Source: Gracilimonas sp040882225
GTDB lineage: Bacteria > Bacteroidota > Rhodothermia > Balneolales > Balneolaceae
Direction of reading: 5' to 3'
NCBI GenBank assembly: GCA_040882225.1
Contig: JBBEBR010000014.1
Coordinates: forward strand, 124,001-188,000
Length of the DNA: 64,000 bases
The translations under genes and the position numbers were made by a program. Every line of letters starts with the position of its first letter. Positions within the stretch are counted from its first letter, which is position 1. Of this stretch, positions 35,306-43,821 are shown piece after piece. The notes under the pieces are model-generated. The model was not told the origin of the DNA. It made no database searches and saw only the letters and a program-made list of their open reading frames with translations.

Positions 35306-37342
35306 TCAGATGGATAAAATTTTCTTAATCTCCTCAACACCGGCTACGGGTTTTTCGCACGTAAAATTCTCGCAGAGGTAAAGCGTTGGCTTTCCGTTTA
35401 TGGTTTTTTGGGATGAGGTAAACCCAGCCAGTTTATGAATTCGGGACATAGTTTCCGGCTCTAAGATATGCATGGTTACGAAAGGGTGGAAAACTGTGCG
35501 GTAGTTGTTTAGAACTTCCTGAAGTTCGTCCCTTTCACCAACAACGGTAATCTCTTTGGAATCTCCATTTAAAAACTGAACCGATTGCATTCCATAGGTG
35601 ATACTTGCTCCGGAACGTATCATATCCGCCGAAAAAAGCCGTCCGCATTTATCGGCATAACTTTCTAAATCTGTATTGCCGGTTAATTTACTCAGGCGAA
35701 TCTGATTTAACATAGCTACGGAATTGGCGGAAGGAATAGCGCCGTCATATATCTGTTTCTGCCGGCCAAAAACCTGGTCTTCATCATTTATACTGAAATA
35801 AAAACCACCATGTTCTTCATCCCAAAAAAGATCAATGAATTTCTGATTCCAGCCAATGGCCTTCTCCAAATACTCGGGCTTAAATGTAGACTGATGTAAT
35901 TCAATCAACGCCCACACAAGGAACGCGTAATCGTCGGCCATGGCATCAATGGCGGCTTCTCCGTCTTTATATCGATGAATTAGTTTTCCATCCACAACAA
36001 GATTTTCTTCAATAAAATGGAACGCTGTTTCCGCCGTTTTTAAAAGGGCCTCATCACCAAATGCAAAACCCGCTTTGGCAAATGCGGCAATCATCAGCGC
36101 ATTCCAGTCGGTAAGAATTTTATCGTCTAAAGCGGGACGAATTCTTTTTCCTCTGTGCTCCAATGTCCGGTTCCTGATTTCACTAAACCATTCTTCATCC
36201 TTACTCTCTAAAACAGAAGAGAGATGAGGAATATTTTTACCTGTTAACTCTCCAGTAGCTTCATCCCGAAAATTACCTTCGTCCGACAAACTGAATAAAT
36301 CACTAAACCTCTTGGCATCAGCTTCGGGTAAAAATTGCTGAATTTCATCCTTCTCCCACACATAAAATTTTCCTTCTTCACCTTCGCTGTCGGCATCTTC
36401 AGCGGAATAAAAAGCTCCTTCGGGATGTTGCAGATCCCGCTGAATGTAAGCTGCGATTTCGGAAGCGGTTTGCTTAAAAAGGGGCTCTTTTGTGGCTTTC
36501 CAGGTTTCGGTATAGGCCATTAAAAGCATAGCTTGATCGTACAGCATTTTTTCGAAATGGGGGAGGAGCCATTTTTCATCGGTTGAATAACGATGAAATC
36601 CAAAACCTATATGATCCCAGATTCCACCAAGCCGCATGGCTTTCAGAGTTTCAGAAACCATATCAATAAAACGATCATCTTCTGTGGTTTTCCACTGCCG
36701 AAGGAGAAACATGAGGTTGTGCGGGCTCGGAAATTTCGGGGCGCTTCCAAAGCCGCCATGTTCTGGGTCGAAGCGTTGAGCTAATTGTTCGGCGGCAAAA
36801 TCGGTGGCTTCAGTACCGGGAAATTCCCCAGCCTGATATTGCTGAGATTGGGAAAATCCTTCGCGTATTTTGGCGGTCGCTTTTTGAATTCTTTTACGCT
36901 CATTTTTCCACATCCCTTTTATTCCAGGAATAAGCTGTCGCAGGCCAATCCGGTTAAATTTAGCATCCTTTGGGATGTAAGTGGCGGCGAAGAAAGGCTC
37001 TTTTTCCGGTGTCATCACTATGGTGAGCGGCCATCCGCCCTGTCCGGTCAACATTTGGCAAACCGTCATATACGTGCTGTCTATATCGGGCCGTTCTTCG
37101 CGGTCTACTTTTATGTTGATGAACGCTTCGTTCATCAGCTTTCCAATTTCGGGATCTTCAAAGCTCTCATGCGCCATTACGTGGCACCAATGGCAGGTGG
37201 CGTAGCCTATAGATAAAAACACCGGCTTATCTTCCTGTTTCGCTTTTTCGAAGGCTTCATCACCCCAGGGAAACCAATCTACAGGGTTTTCTTGATGTTG
37301 CTGAAGGTAAGGACTCTTTTCTGTTGAAAGCTTATTCGGCAT
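35306..37342 (-). CDS. DUF255/YyaL-like protein with thioredoxin-like domain
   Basis: A 678-residue protein of the YyaL/SPATA20 family. Residues about 1-165 form a thioredoxin-like domain with CHWCH (in GYATCHWCHVMAHESF). The rest is an (alpha/alpha) barrel like N-acylglucosamine 2-epimerase. The biochemical role of the family is unsettled. ATG 37342 is used here; the frame is open one codon upstream (TTG). It overlaps the end of the methylglyoxal synthase gene, so the two are translationally coupled. Confidence 0.88.
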   Translation of the reverse strand: MPNKLSTEKSPYLQQHQENPVDWFPWGDEAFEKAKQEDKPVFLSIGYATCHWCHVMAHESFEDPEIGKLMNEAFINIKVDREERPDIDSTYMTVCQMLTGQGGWPLTIVMTPEKEPFFAATYIPKDAKFNRIGLRQLIPGIKGMWKNERKRIQKATAKIREGFSQSQQYQAGEFPGTEATDFAAEQLAQRFDPEHGGFGSAPKFPSPHNLMFLLRQWKTTEDDRFIDMVSETLKAMRLGGIWDHIGFGFHRYSTDEKWLLPHFEKMLYDQAMLLMAYTETWKATKEPLFKQTASEIAAYIQRDLQHPEGAFYSAEDADSEGEEGKFYVWEKDEIQQFLPEADAKRFSDLFSLSDEGNFRDEATGELTGKNIPHLSSVLESKDEEWFSEIRNRTLEHRGKRIRPALDDKILTDWNALMIAAFAKAGFAFGDEALLKTAETAFHFIEENLVVDGKLIHRYKDGEAAIDAMADDYAFLVWALIELHQSTFKPEYLEKAIGWNQKFIDLFWDEEHGGFYFSINDEDQVFGRQKQIYDGAIPSANSVAMLNQIRLSKLTGNTDLESYADKCGRLFSADMIRSGASITYGMQSVQFLNGDSKEITVVGERDELQEVLNNYRTVFHPFVTMHILEPETMSRIHKLAGFTSSQKTINGKPTLYLCENFTCEKPVAGVEEIKKILSI

Positions 37343-37823
37343 CAATCTCTTTATTAAAACGTTGGCTGTAATCCACGATAAATCGCTCGTACTTGGTTTC
37401 CATAAGCGGCGAACTAATCAGGAAATCAGCCGAGGAACGGTTGCAAGCCAGGGGAATATTATAGACCACGCAAATCCGCAGCAGTGCTTTTACGTCAACA
37501 TCATGCGGTTGAGCGAGCAAGGGATCCCAGAAAAAAATCATGATGTCGATTTTATTCTCGATAATGGCATTTCCTATTTGAAGATCGCCTCCCAATGGCC
37601 CGCTTTTGAATTTGCGAACCGGAAGGGCTAATTTTTTTTCGGCAAGAGAACCTGTGGTTCCAGTGCCAAACAAATTATGTTCGGCTAAATGTTCCCGGTT
37701 ATAGTTCGCCCAATCTAATAAATCGCGTTTCCGGTGGTCGTGGGCGATGAGCGCGATATTCTTTTTCACCTTCATGGATAATGTGGTATCCGCGATAGAA
37801 GGGTGGGGTTTTGGTTCAATCAT
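37332..37823 (-). CDS. mgsA: Methylglyoxal synthase
   Basis: A roughly 163-residue enzyme converting dihydroxyacetone phosphate to methylglyoxal and phosphate, a bypass used when sugar phosphates accumulate. Family motifs are intact: IALIAHDHRK, GTGTTGSL, SGPLGGDLQIG with the catalytic Asp, FFWDPL and HDVDVKALLRI. I prefer ATG 37823; an upstream GTG at 37868 would add 15 unconserved residues, and ATG 37775 (MKVKKNIAL) is also possible. The family usually spans about 130-155 residues. Confidence 0.93.
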   Translation of the reverse strand: MIEPKPHPSIADTTLSMKVKKNIALIAHDHRKRDLLDWANYNREHLAEHNLFGTGTTGSLAEKKLALPVRKFKSGPLGGDLQIGNAIIENKIDIMIFFWDPLLAQPHDVDVKALLRICVVYNIPLACNRSSADFLISSPLMETKYERFIVDYSQRFNKEIDAE

Positions 37824-37890
37824 TGCAAATTTTTGAGTGAGAATTTTATCCCCAAAGATGCAAAGCACGAAGCAATTATAAAAAGAATTG

Positions 37891-39738
37891 TTAGATGACG
37901 AGCCGCATAGAAGGGCGTTCCATTCGAATTTGTCTCACTTTGAATTCTTCGTCTTCAAAACCTTTAAGCTCTGCCTGACTTTCTTTAACGAAAAAGGTAT
38001 TTGAGTGCAGGTTTAGATAAAGCTGGACGTCGGGATGATTAAAAACAGCCTCGGAAACCATGATTTCCTTCTCGGAGGCGATATCGACCAAGCGGGAAGC
38101 GATGTTTACGGTAGTTCCGAAATAATCGATACGTCCATTCAAATTCACGGCGGTACAATCCCCATAATGAATTCCCGCTTTCAGTTTAAAGGATTCTCCC
38201 ATAGCGGTAGAGGTAGTGAATATTTGTTGAATACGTTGTACGGCTTTCAGGGCAGAAGCCGGTTCCCGGAAAACAGCCATCACCGAATCTCCAATAGTTT
38301 TTACGATACCGCCACGTTCTTCGGCTACAATTTGCTGAATAATTTTGAAGTGGCTCATCACGCGCCCAATCGCAGATTCATCACCCTCCTGAAGATAAAG
38401 TTCGGTAGAATTCATCAGGTCGGTGAAAAGCATCGTAACCTCAGAAGCTTTCACTTTACTGCTCTCTTTGATGGTTTCACGCGAAAACAGGTTTCTGAAA
38501 TCAAGGGAAGAGCTAACTTCGCTCGCGTAAATTGCTTCCTGTTTCCAGTTCAGTTTATCCACAAAACACACTGCTTTCTTGGATGATCGATTACTGATCA
38601 CCAGGTTTGGCTTTTTCGAGACGGTGATTTCCTGCCCTTTAAAATCATTCTCGGTGATATAAAAAGTTACGTTGTCATCACCATCTTCACGAACATGCAA
38701 TTTCAGAAATCCATCGTGGTCATAGGTTCTGAACAAATAAGTTCCTTCCTCAAGCCTGACGTTTATATACCGTTCTTCACCAACACCTATTAACTGCTGA
38801 ATTACTCGATGAGGTTTACCCGAGGGCCCGCCAAGGCAGTGTTTTTTATCCGAGAGTTTTCTGATTAGTGGATGTGGACTGAAAACGAGATGCGTATTTT
38901 TGTTGAAATCCATGGAGTAATCAGCCTCACAATCTTCACAAAACAAATGAATGCGGGTTTCACGTAATTTCCGGAAGTTATTTTTGGGAGATTTACACGA
39001 AGGGCAACAAATATCCCAGCTAAAATCTAATAAATCTAATTTAGCAGCATGCAAGAATACGTTTAAAACCGAATATTTTTTCTCCCCCCAATATTCTGCA
39101 AGCGCGTAAGGATGAATTCGTTCAAGGTCTTCGTCTTCGGCTTTTTTTAGTAGATCAATAAGCCTGTTTGCAATTCGTTGACGCTTAGTATTCTCATATA
39201 ACTTCGCTTGTATCTTTTTCAACTTCCGGTCGCTTCCACGTACCAATTTCTTTGGCTTGGATAGTTCATAAGGCTTTACCGACTGCACCACACTTTCATC
39301 TATGTGCGCAAATACTTTATTCAGCCTTCTCTTTATAAAATTTTCAACATAGAACTTTAAGATGAACCCGAAAATTTTTCGAGAAGGATTTACCTGAATG
39401 TTAATGTTCAGTTCGGTTTTATTTAAAACAGGATTCAGTTCAACATTAATGCGCAGGGTTTTCAGGAATCCCAATTTATAATGGCGTGTTACGACATACC
39501 TGTAGGGAGCCTCCCAAATGTAGGGGTCTTCTTGCCACACGGTATAAGATTTGATTTTACTGTGGCTAATATCGAGAAATCCTTTTGATGTACTGCGTGA
39601 AAGAGTAGTTTGATGGATAGGTGAAGCTCCGAGAAACCTGTACAACCTGTTGGTGTCTGAAATAAAAGGCCATAGTTTTGCAGGGCTCGATCTGAGAGAA
39701 AACTGATAGCTATAATTTTGGAGTTGTCCTTCCTGCAT
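37891..39738 (-). CDS. Class III adenylate/guanylate cyclase with SRPBCC-like N-terminus and zinc ribbon
   Basis: A 615-residue soluble protein. Residues about 5-150 look like an SRPBCC/polyketide-cyclase-like lipid-binding fold (SLRSSPAKLWPFISDTNRLY). The middle part has two CxxC pairs (CCPSCKSP, CEDCEADY; about 245-270), probably a zinc ribbon. The C-terminal 180 residues are a class III nucleotide cyclase domain with metal-binding aspartates in MLFTDLMNST and GDSVMAVF and the transition-state pair in VNIASRL. It should make cAMP or cGMP in response to a ligand of the N-terminal part. It diverges from ndk, which balances NTP pools. Confidence 0.85.
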   Translation of the reverse strand: MQEGQLQNYSYQFSLRSSPAKLWPFISDTNRLYRFLGASPIHQTTLSRSTSKGFLDISHSKIKSYTVWQEDPYIWEAPYRYVVTRHYKLGFLKTLRINVELNPVLNKTELNINIQVNPSRKIFGFILKFYVENFIKRRLNKVFAHIDESVVQSVKPYELSKPKKLVRGSDRKLKKIQAKLYENTKRQRIANRLIDLLKKAEDEDLERIHPYALAEYWGEKKYSVLNVFLHAAKLDLLDFSWDICCPSCKSPKNNFRKLRETRIHLFCEDCEADYSMDFNKNTHLVFSPHPLIRKLSDKKHCLGGPSGKPHRVIQQLIGVGEERYINVRLEEGTYLFRTYDHDGFLKLHVREDGDDNVTFYITENDFKGQEITVSKKPNLVISNRSSKKAVCFVDKLNWKQEAIYASEVSSSLDFRNLFSRETIKESSKVKASEVTMLFTDLMNSTELYLQEGDESAIGRVMSHFKIIQQIVAEERGGIVKTIGDSVMAVFREPASALKAVQRIQQIFTTSTAMGESFKLKAGIHYGDCTAVNLNGRIDYFGTTVNIASRLVDIASEKEIMVSEAVFNHPDVQLYLNLHSNTFFVKESQAELKGFEDEEFKVRQIRMERPSMRLVI

Positions 39739-39768
39739 GTTGCCTAAACTTTAGTATGGGTTCGAATA

Positions 39769-39799
39769 TTGCTACTCGAAACCCTATCTTCCCTATAAT
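39769..39799 (+). promoter_or_regulatory. Candidate promoter of ndk
   Basis: TTGCTA at 39769-39774 and TATAAT at 39794-39799 are separated by 19 bp and lie about 50 nt before the ndk ATG. The spacer is slightly long and Bacteroidota promoters often differ from this consensus. Confidence 0.3.
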
Positions 39800-39847
39800 A
39801 GAGAATCTGTAGTATCAAATGTTACAAAAATATAATAAATCATAATA

Positions 39848-40279
39848 ATGGCTAAAGAAATAACACTGACTATTCTAAAACCCGATTGCGTTCGAAAAGG
39901 CTTAATTGGAGAAGTAACTAAAAGAATTCAGGAAGCTGGATTCAAAGTTCTTGCAATGAAAATGACCCGATTAACACCTGCAACAGCTGGAGGTTTTTAC
40001 GCTGTGCATAAAAGTCGTCCTTTTTATGATGAGCTTTGTGAGTTCATGAGCAGTGGCGCATGTGTTCCGATGGTTTTAGAGAAAGAAAATGCGGTAGCAG
40101 ACTTTCGAACTTTTATCGGAGCTACAAATCCAGCTGAAGCTGATAAAGGCACCATTCGTGCAGATTTTGCGGATAGTTTGGGTGAAAATATCATCCACGG
40201 TTCCGACTCTGATGAGAATGCTAAAATTGAAGCAGCTTATTTCTTTTCTGAATCAGAAGTTGTTGCGAATCAAGCATAA
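39848..40279 (+). CDS. ndk: Nucleoside diphosphate kinase
   Basis: A 143-residue NDP kinase. It starts with the typical TLTILKPDCV and carries the phospho-histidine in NIIHGSDS. It transfers the terminal phosphate of ATP to other nucleoside diphosphates. A rho-independent terminator follows directly. Confidence 0.96.
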   Translation: MAKEITLTILKPDCVRKGLIGEVTKRIQEAGFKVLAMKMTRLTPATAGGFYAVHKSRPFYDELCEFMSSGACVPMVLEKENAVADFRTFIGATNPAEADKGTIRADFADSLGENIIHGSDSDENAKIEAAYFFSESEVVANQA

Positions 40280-40297
40280 GTTTAATTCATTTTTTAT

Positions 40298-40324
40298 TAA
40301 GCCCGCACTTTTAGTGCGGGCTTT
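40298..40324 (+). terminator. Rho-independent terminator after ndk
   Basis: A perfect 10-bp stem (AAGCCCGCAC and its complement) around a TTTTA loop, ending in a T run. Confidence 0.9.
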
Positions 40325-40347
40325 TCTTTAACTGAAACCCTCCGATA

Positions 40348-41580
40348 ATGAAAAATTCTACCGTTTTTTCAATCCTGATTTTGAGTATGGCCTTTTTAGG
40401 ATGTAGCCAAAATCAGCAACTGATTCCAAAGGTTAAAGTTAAAACCGGCGCGGAAGTTTTGCTGGATAATCACTTACAAGATTTGAAAAACAAGAAGGTT
40501 GGATTGGTGATGAACCCGACTTCCTTAGTTGACGGAGTGCATATGCTTGATACACTTTTGCAGTCTGATATAAATATAACGGCACTTTTTGCGGCCGAAC
40601 ATGGCTTTCGTGGAGAGGCCGGAGCCGGGGAAAAAATCAGTGACGGTATTGATCAGCAAACTGGAATTCCCGTGCATTCGCTTTATGGAGAAACACGAAA
40701 ACCGACTTCCGAAATGCTGAAAGAGGTGGATATCATTCTCTTTGATTTGCCAGATGTTGGCGCTCGATTTTATACCTACAGTTCTACAATGGGCTACGTT
40801 TTAGAAGCCGCTACAGAAAACAATAAAGAAATGTGGATTTTGGATCGCCCTAATCCTTTAGGTGGGAATTACGTTTCCGGCTGGATTTTGGAAGACAGGT
40901 TTAAATCATTTGTAGGATCATACCCGATGCCCATTGCTTATGGATTAACTATGGGTGAGATTGCGACAATGGCGGTGGGTGAGCAATGGCTGAATCTGGA
41001 AAAAGAGCCTCAGCTAAAAATAGTTAAAGCTGAAGGCTGGGAGCGTGATATGAAATGGCCGGATACCGGCTTGCAATGGATTGTACCCTCACCAAACCTA
41101 CCCACATTTGAACATGCTTTTGCATATGTAGGAACGGTAATTTTTGAAGGAACTAATCTTTCCGAAGGACGGGGAACAGAAGATCCTTTTCTAACTATTG
41201 GTTCGCCTCACATGAATTTCACCACAAAAGATTTAGAAGAGTTAGAAGTAAAATTCAACGTTCAGTTAGATTCTGTTTCCTTTACCCCGAAAGCAATACC
41301 CGGAAAAGCGATCAATCCAAAACTTAAAGACGTAGAATGTACCGGCGTGAAAATTTCGTGGAATGATAATTACCAAAAAGCAGACCCTGTAGAGTTTGGT
41401 TTGGCTTTATTAAACTTTGCTAAAAAGCACACCCACGACTTTGAAGTAAAAGAATTCGCCAACAAGCTTTTTGGTATAGATATCAAAACGTTGCTCGAAA
41501 GCAACGAACCGCTTCCCGGATGGGAGGAGGAAACAGAGGCTTTCAAAAAACAAAGAGAACCATACTTGTTGTATGATTAA
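40348..41580 (+). CDS. namZ: NamZ-like exo-beta-N-acetylmuramidase lipoprotein (DUF1343)
   Basis: A 410-residue lipoprotein with lipobox AFLGC. It has the DUF1343/GH171 signature: KKVGLVMNPTS, LFAAEHGFRGEAGAGE with the presumed catalytic glutamate, LFDLPDVGARFYTY and ILDRPNPLGG. The family releases terminal N-acetylmuramic acid from peptidoglycan fragments and acts in cell-wall recycling. The stop overlaps the convergent rlmB-like stop by 4 bp. Confidence 0.88.
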   Translation: MKNSTVFSILILSMAFLGCSQNQQLIPKVKVKTGAEVLLDNHLQDLKNKKVGLVMNPTSLVDGVHMLDTLLQSDINITALFAAEHGFRGEAGAGEKISDGIDQQTGIPVHSLYGETRKPTSEMLKEVDIILFDLPDVGARFYTYSSTMGYVLEAATENNKEMWILDRPNPLGGNYVSGWILEDRFKSFVGSYPMPIAYGLTMGEIATMAVGEQWLNLEKEPQLKIVKAEGWERDMKWPDTGLQWIVPSPNLPTFEHAFAYVGTVIFEGTNLSEGRGTEDPFLTIGSPHMNFTTKDLEELEVKFNVQLDSVSFTPKAIPGKAINPKLKDVECTGVKISWNDNYQKADPVEFGLALLNFAKKHTHDFEVKEFANKLFGIDIKTLLESNEPLPGWEEETEAFKKQREPYLLYD

Positions 41581-42335
41581 TCTTTGGATGGGTTGAATTT
41601 TCTCCGTTGCCATTCATAAGAAATAAGTGCCGCTGAAACCGAAGCATTCAAAGATTCCACATTGTTGAGCATGGGCAAGCTGGTGAGCGCGTCACATTTT
41701 TTTAGATTTTCTTTGGTAATTCCTTCACCTTCGCTGCCAATGAGAAAGGCTATAGGCTTTTGTAAATCGGCTTCCCACAAAATATCAGGAGCATTTCCAT
41801 CGAGCCCTATAATTGAAAAACCGGTAGCTTTAAGATCCTTCATTCCCTGGTTTACATCATGAACCCGAATGATGGGAATTCTGCCTGCAGTTCCCGCTGA
41901 AGTTTTAAAAACCGTAGCATTTACCGGCGCCTGATTTTGTGTGGGGATGATAACCGCACTTATTCCAGCTGCGGCGGCTGATCGCAAAATTGCGCCAAAA
42001 TTATGAGGGTCTTCAATTCCCTGAAGTAAAAGAACCGCAGGATTATCATAAAGATAAAGATTCTGAACCCATTCAGAATACGGAGTATATTTGGCTGCAC
42101 TTAGTTGCGCAACAAAGCCCTGATCATTTACCCGCCCAACCAAGTTGTAAATTTTTTGGCCAGGAACCTTCACTATAGGAACATCGTTCTCTACAGCAAG
42201 TTCATTTATTTCCTGATAAGAGCTCAGCTTGAAGTTATTTTTCATGAAAATTTTGTCGACTTCAAATGGACGGTTTTGTAAGGCCTCTTCAACAGGATTT
42301 CGGCCGTAGATAAAAAAGTTTTCAGTTTTTGACAT
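41577..42335 (-). CDS. rlmB: SpoU/TrmH-family RNA 2'-O-methyltransferase (RlmB-like)
   Basis: A 252-residue SPOUT methyltransferase. The N-terminal L30e-like substrate-binding domain starts FIYGRNPVEEAL. The SPOUT core has LLQGIEDPHNFGAILRSAAA, FLIGSEGEGI and the knot motif MLNNVESLNASVSAAL, which binds S-adenosylmethionine. It most likely methylates G2251 of 23S rRNA; other TrmH-family targets cannot be excluded. Confidence 0.9.
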   Translation of the reverse strand: MSKTENFFIYGRNPVEEALQNRPFEVDKIFMKNNFKLSSYQEINELAVENDVPIVKVPGQKIYNLVGRVNDQGFVAQLSAAKYTPYSEWVQNLYLYDNPAVLLLQGIEDPHNFGAILRSAAAAGISAVIIPTQNQAPVNATVFKTSAGTAGRIPIIRVHDVNQGMKDLKATGFSIIGLDGNAPDILWEADLQKPIAFLIGSEGEGITKENLKKCDALTSLPMLNNVESLNASVSAALISYEWQRRKFNPSKD

Positions 42336-42411
42336 AAATAATTTTAAAGTATAGTCTACTTTGATTATAATAAATGAACGCTATGAATAGGTTAGCTAAA
42401 AAAATAAGGAC

Positions 42412-42762
42412 ATGTTTGAAGAAGAAAAAAATAAAAGTTCTTTAATTAGCGATGAGATAAAGCAGTTAAGTAAAGTTGATCAAGCAACTTCCGGAATGTC
42501 TGTGTTTATGGAAAGAGTGCACTCGATTAATGGAGTGCATTTTATTTCAGCTTTAGCGCAGATATTTTTAGGAACTTGCGTGGTAGCGCTTTCACTGATT
42601 AATAGTATTCAGCCTCTTTGGCTGGCAACTATTATGACCGTTTTTGGAAGCATTACTTCAATGATCGGACTTTATTTTATGTATTACATTTTTTCGCATG
42701 CTGGAGTTTTTGATTCACTCTTGCACAAAGCCATAAAACGTGTAATAAACTCTCAGAACTAA
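42412..42762 (+). CDS. Small two-helix membrane protein of unknown function
   Basis: A 116-residue protein with a charged N-terminal third and two hydrophobic helices (about residues 42-64 and 70-92), so both ends are probably cytoplasmic. No family is recognised. It stands alone between rlmB and the glycerophosphodiesterase gene. Confidence 0.55.
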   Translation: MFEEEKNKSSLISDEIKQLSKVDQATSGMSVFMERVHSINGVHFISALAQIFLGTCVVALSLINSIQPLWLATIMTVFGSITSMIGLYFMYYIFSHAGVFDSLLHKAIKRVINSQN

Positions 42763-42862
42763 AAGAGAATTTAAAAAAAGTGATATTCGTTTTCTTAAGG
42801 TAGATTTTGCCTGAGGTATACTATATTGTATATCATCAGATGCATCTATTTTTTGAAAACGA

Positions 42863-43744
42863 ATGATGATTTTATTCTATTCTTTCCTTACTCTTTTCTC
42901 CGGTATTCTCATATTCATTCCCACAATTATGACAGCTCAACCTATTCCGGAGCATTCACTTCCTGTAAAATTATATTCTGATAATGGCGACAATTTTATT
43001 GTAATCGCTCATCGTGGTGCGAGTGCCTATTACCCTGAGAATACCATGGCGGCTTTTAAAGCTGCTTACGAGATGCAGGCAGAGATGATAGAACTGGATA
43101 TCACACTTAGCAGCGACGGCCAAGTTGTAGTGATTCATGATGAAAAACTCGATCGCACTACATCGGGTAAAGGAAAAGTCTCGGACTTCACACTACAAGA
43201 ACTGAAAAAGCTGGATGCCGGCTCTTGGTTCAGCGATTCCTTTTCGGAGGAAAAAATTCCCACTCTCGAAGAAGTGCTGCATTTTGCCAAGGGAAAAATA
43301 TCCCTGAATATTGAGATAAAATCAGAAGCGGTTTCCAATAGCCTTCATGGCGGAATAGAAGAAAAAAGCCTGAAGCTGGTAAAAAAATATGGAATGGAAG
43401 AGTATGTGTTATTTTCCAGTTTCAATTACCACGCACTGTCTCACATTCGGGAATTAGATGTGGAAATCGCTATAGCGCCGTTATATGAACGGAAGCAATC
43501 CAAAGGGAAACTGCCTTCACAATTGATAAACCAATATAAAGCGAATGCGTTTAACTGCAATTTCAAAAAACTCTCAAAAAGATGGATTGGAGATGCTTCA
43601 AAGCATAAAATCCCAATATTTGTCTACACCGTGAACAAAGAAAGGCACCTAAAAAAAATGATACAATCAGGAGTGAGGGGCATTTTTACAGATAAACCGG
43701 ATGTGTTGAAATCAATTGTGGAAAATTTGTGGGAAACTAACTGA
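42863..43744 (+). CDS. Glycerophosphodiester phosphodiesterase
   Basis: A 293-residue exported GDPD-family enzyme. A signal peptide or anchor covers residues 3-28. The TIM-barrel motifs are intact: IAHRGASAYYPENTMAAF with the catalytic His, MIELDITLSSDG with the metal-binding Glu/Asp, and VVVIHDEKLDRTT with the second His. It hydrolyses deacylated phospholipid headgroups to glycerol 3-phosphate. Probably periplasmic or outer-membrane associated. Confidence 0.92.
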   Translation: MMILFYSFLTLFSGILIFIPTIMTAQPIPEHSLPVKLYSDNGDNFIVIAHRGASAYYPENTMAAFKAAYEMQAEMIELDITLSSDGQVVVIHDEKLDRTTSGKGKVSDFTLQELKKLDAGSWFSDSFSEEKIPTLEEVLHFAKGKISLNIEIKSEAVSNSLHGGIEEKSLKLVKKYGMEEYVLFSSFNYHALSHIRELDVEIAIAPLYERKQSKGKLPSQLINQYKANAFNCNFKKLSKRWIGDASKHKIPIFVYTVNKERHLKKMIQSGVRGIFTDKPDVLKSIVENLWETN

Positions 43745-43821
43745 GTTTTTGAAGGTTTAGGATTGATAAGCGGGGAGATACCCCCTATATTTTACATCCA
43801 TCAACTATACCCACTTCCCCC

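Noticed and set aside
37824..37868. Longer start of methylglyoxal synthase at GTG 37868
   Set aside because: The added residues are not part of the family and an ATG follows at 37823.
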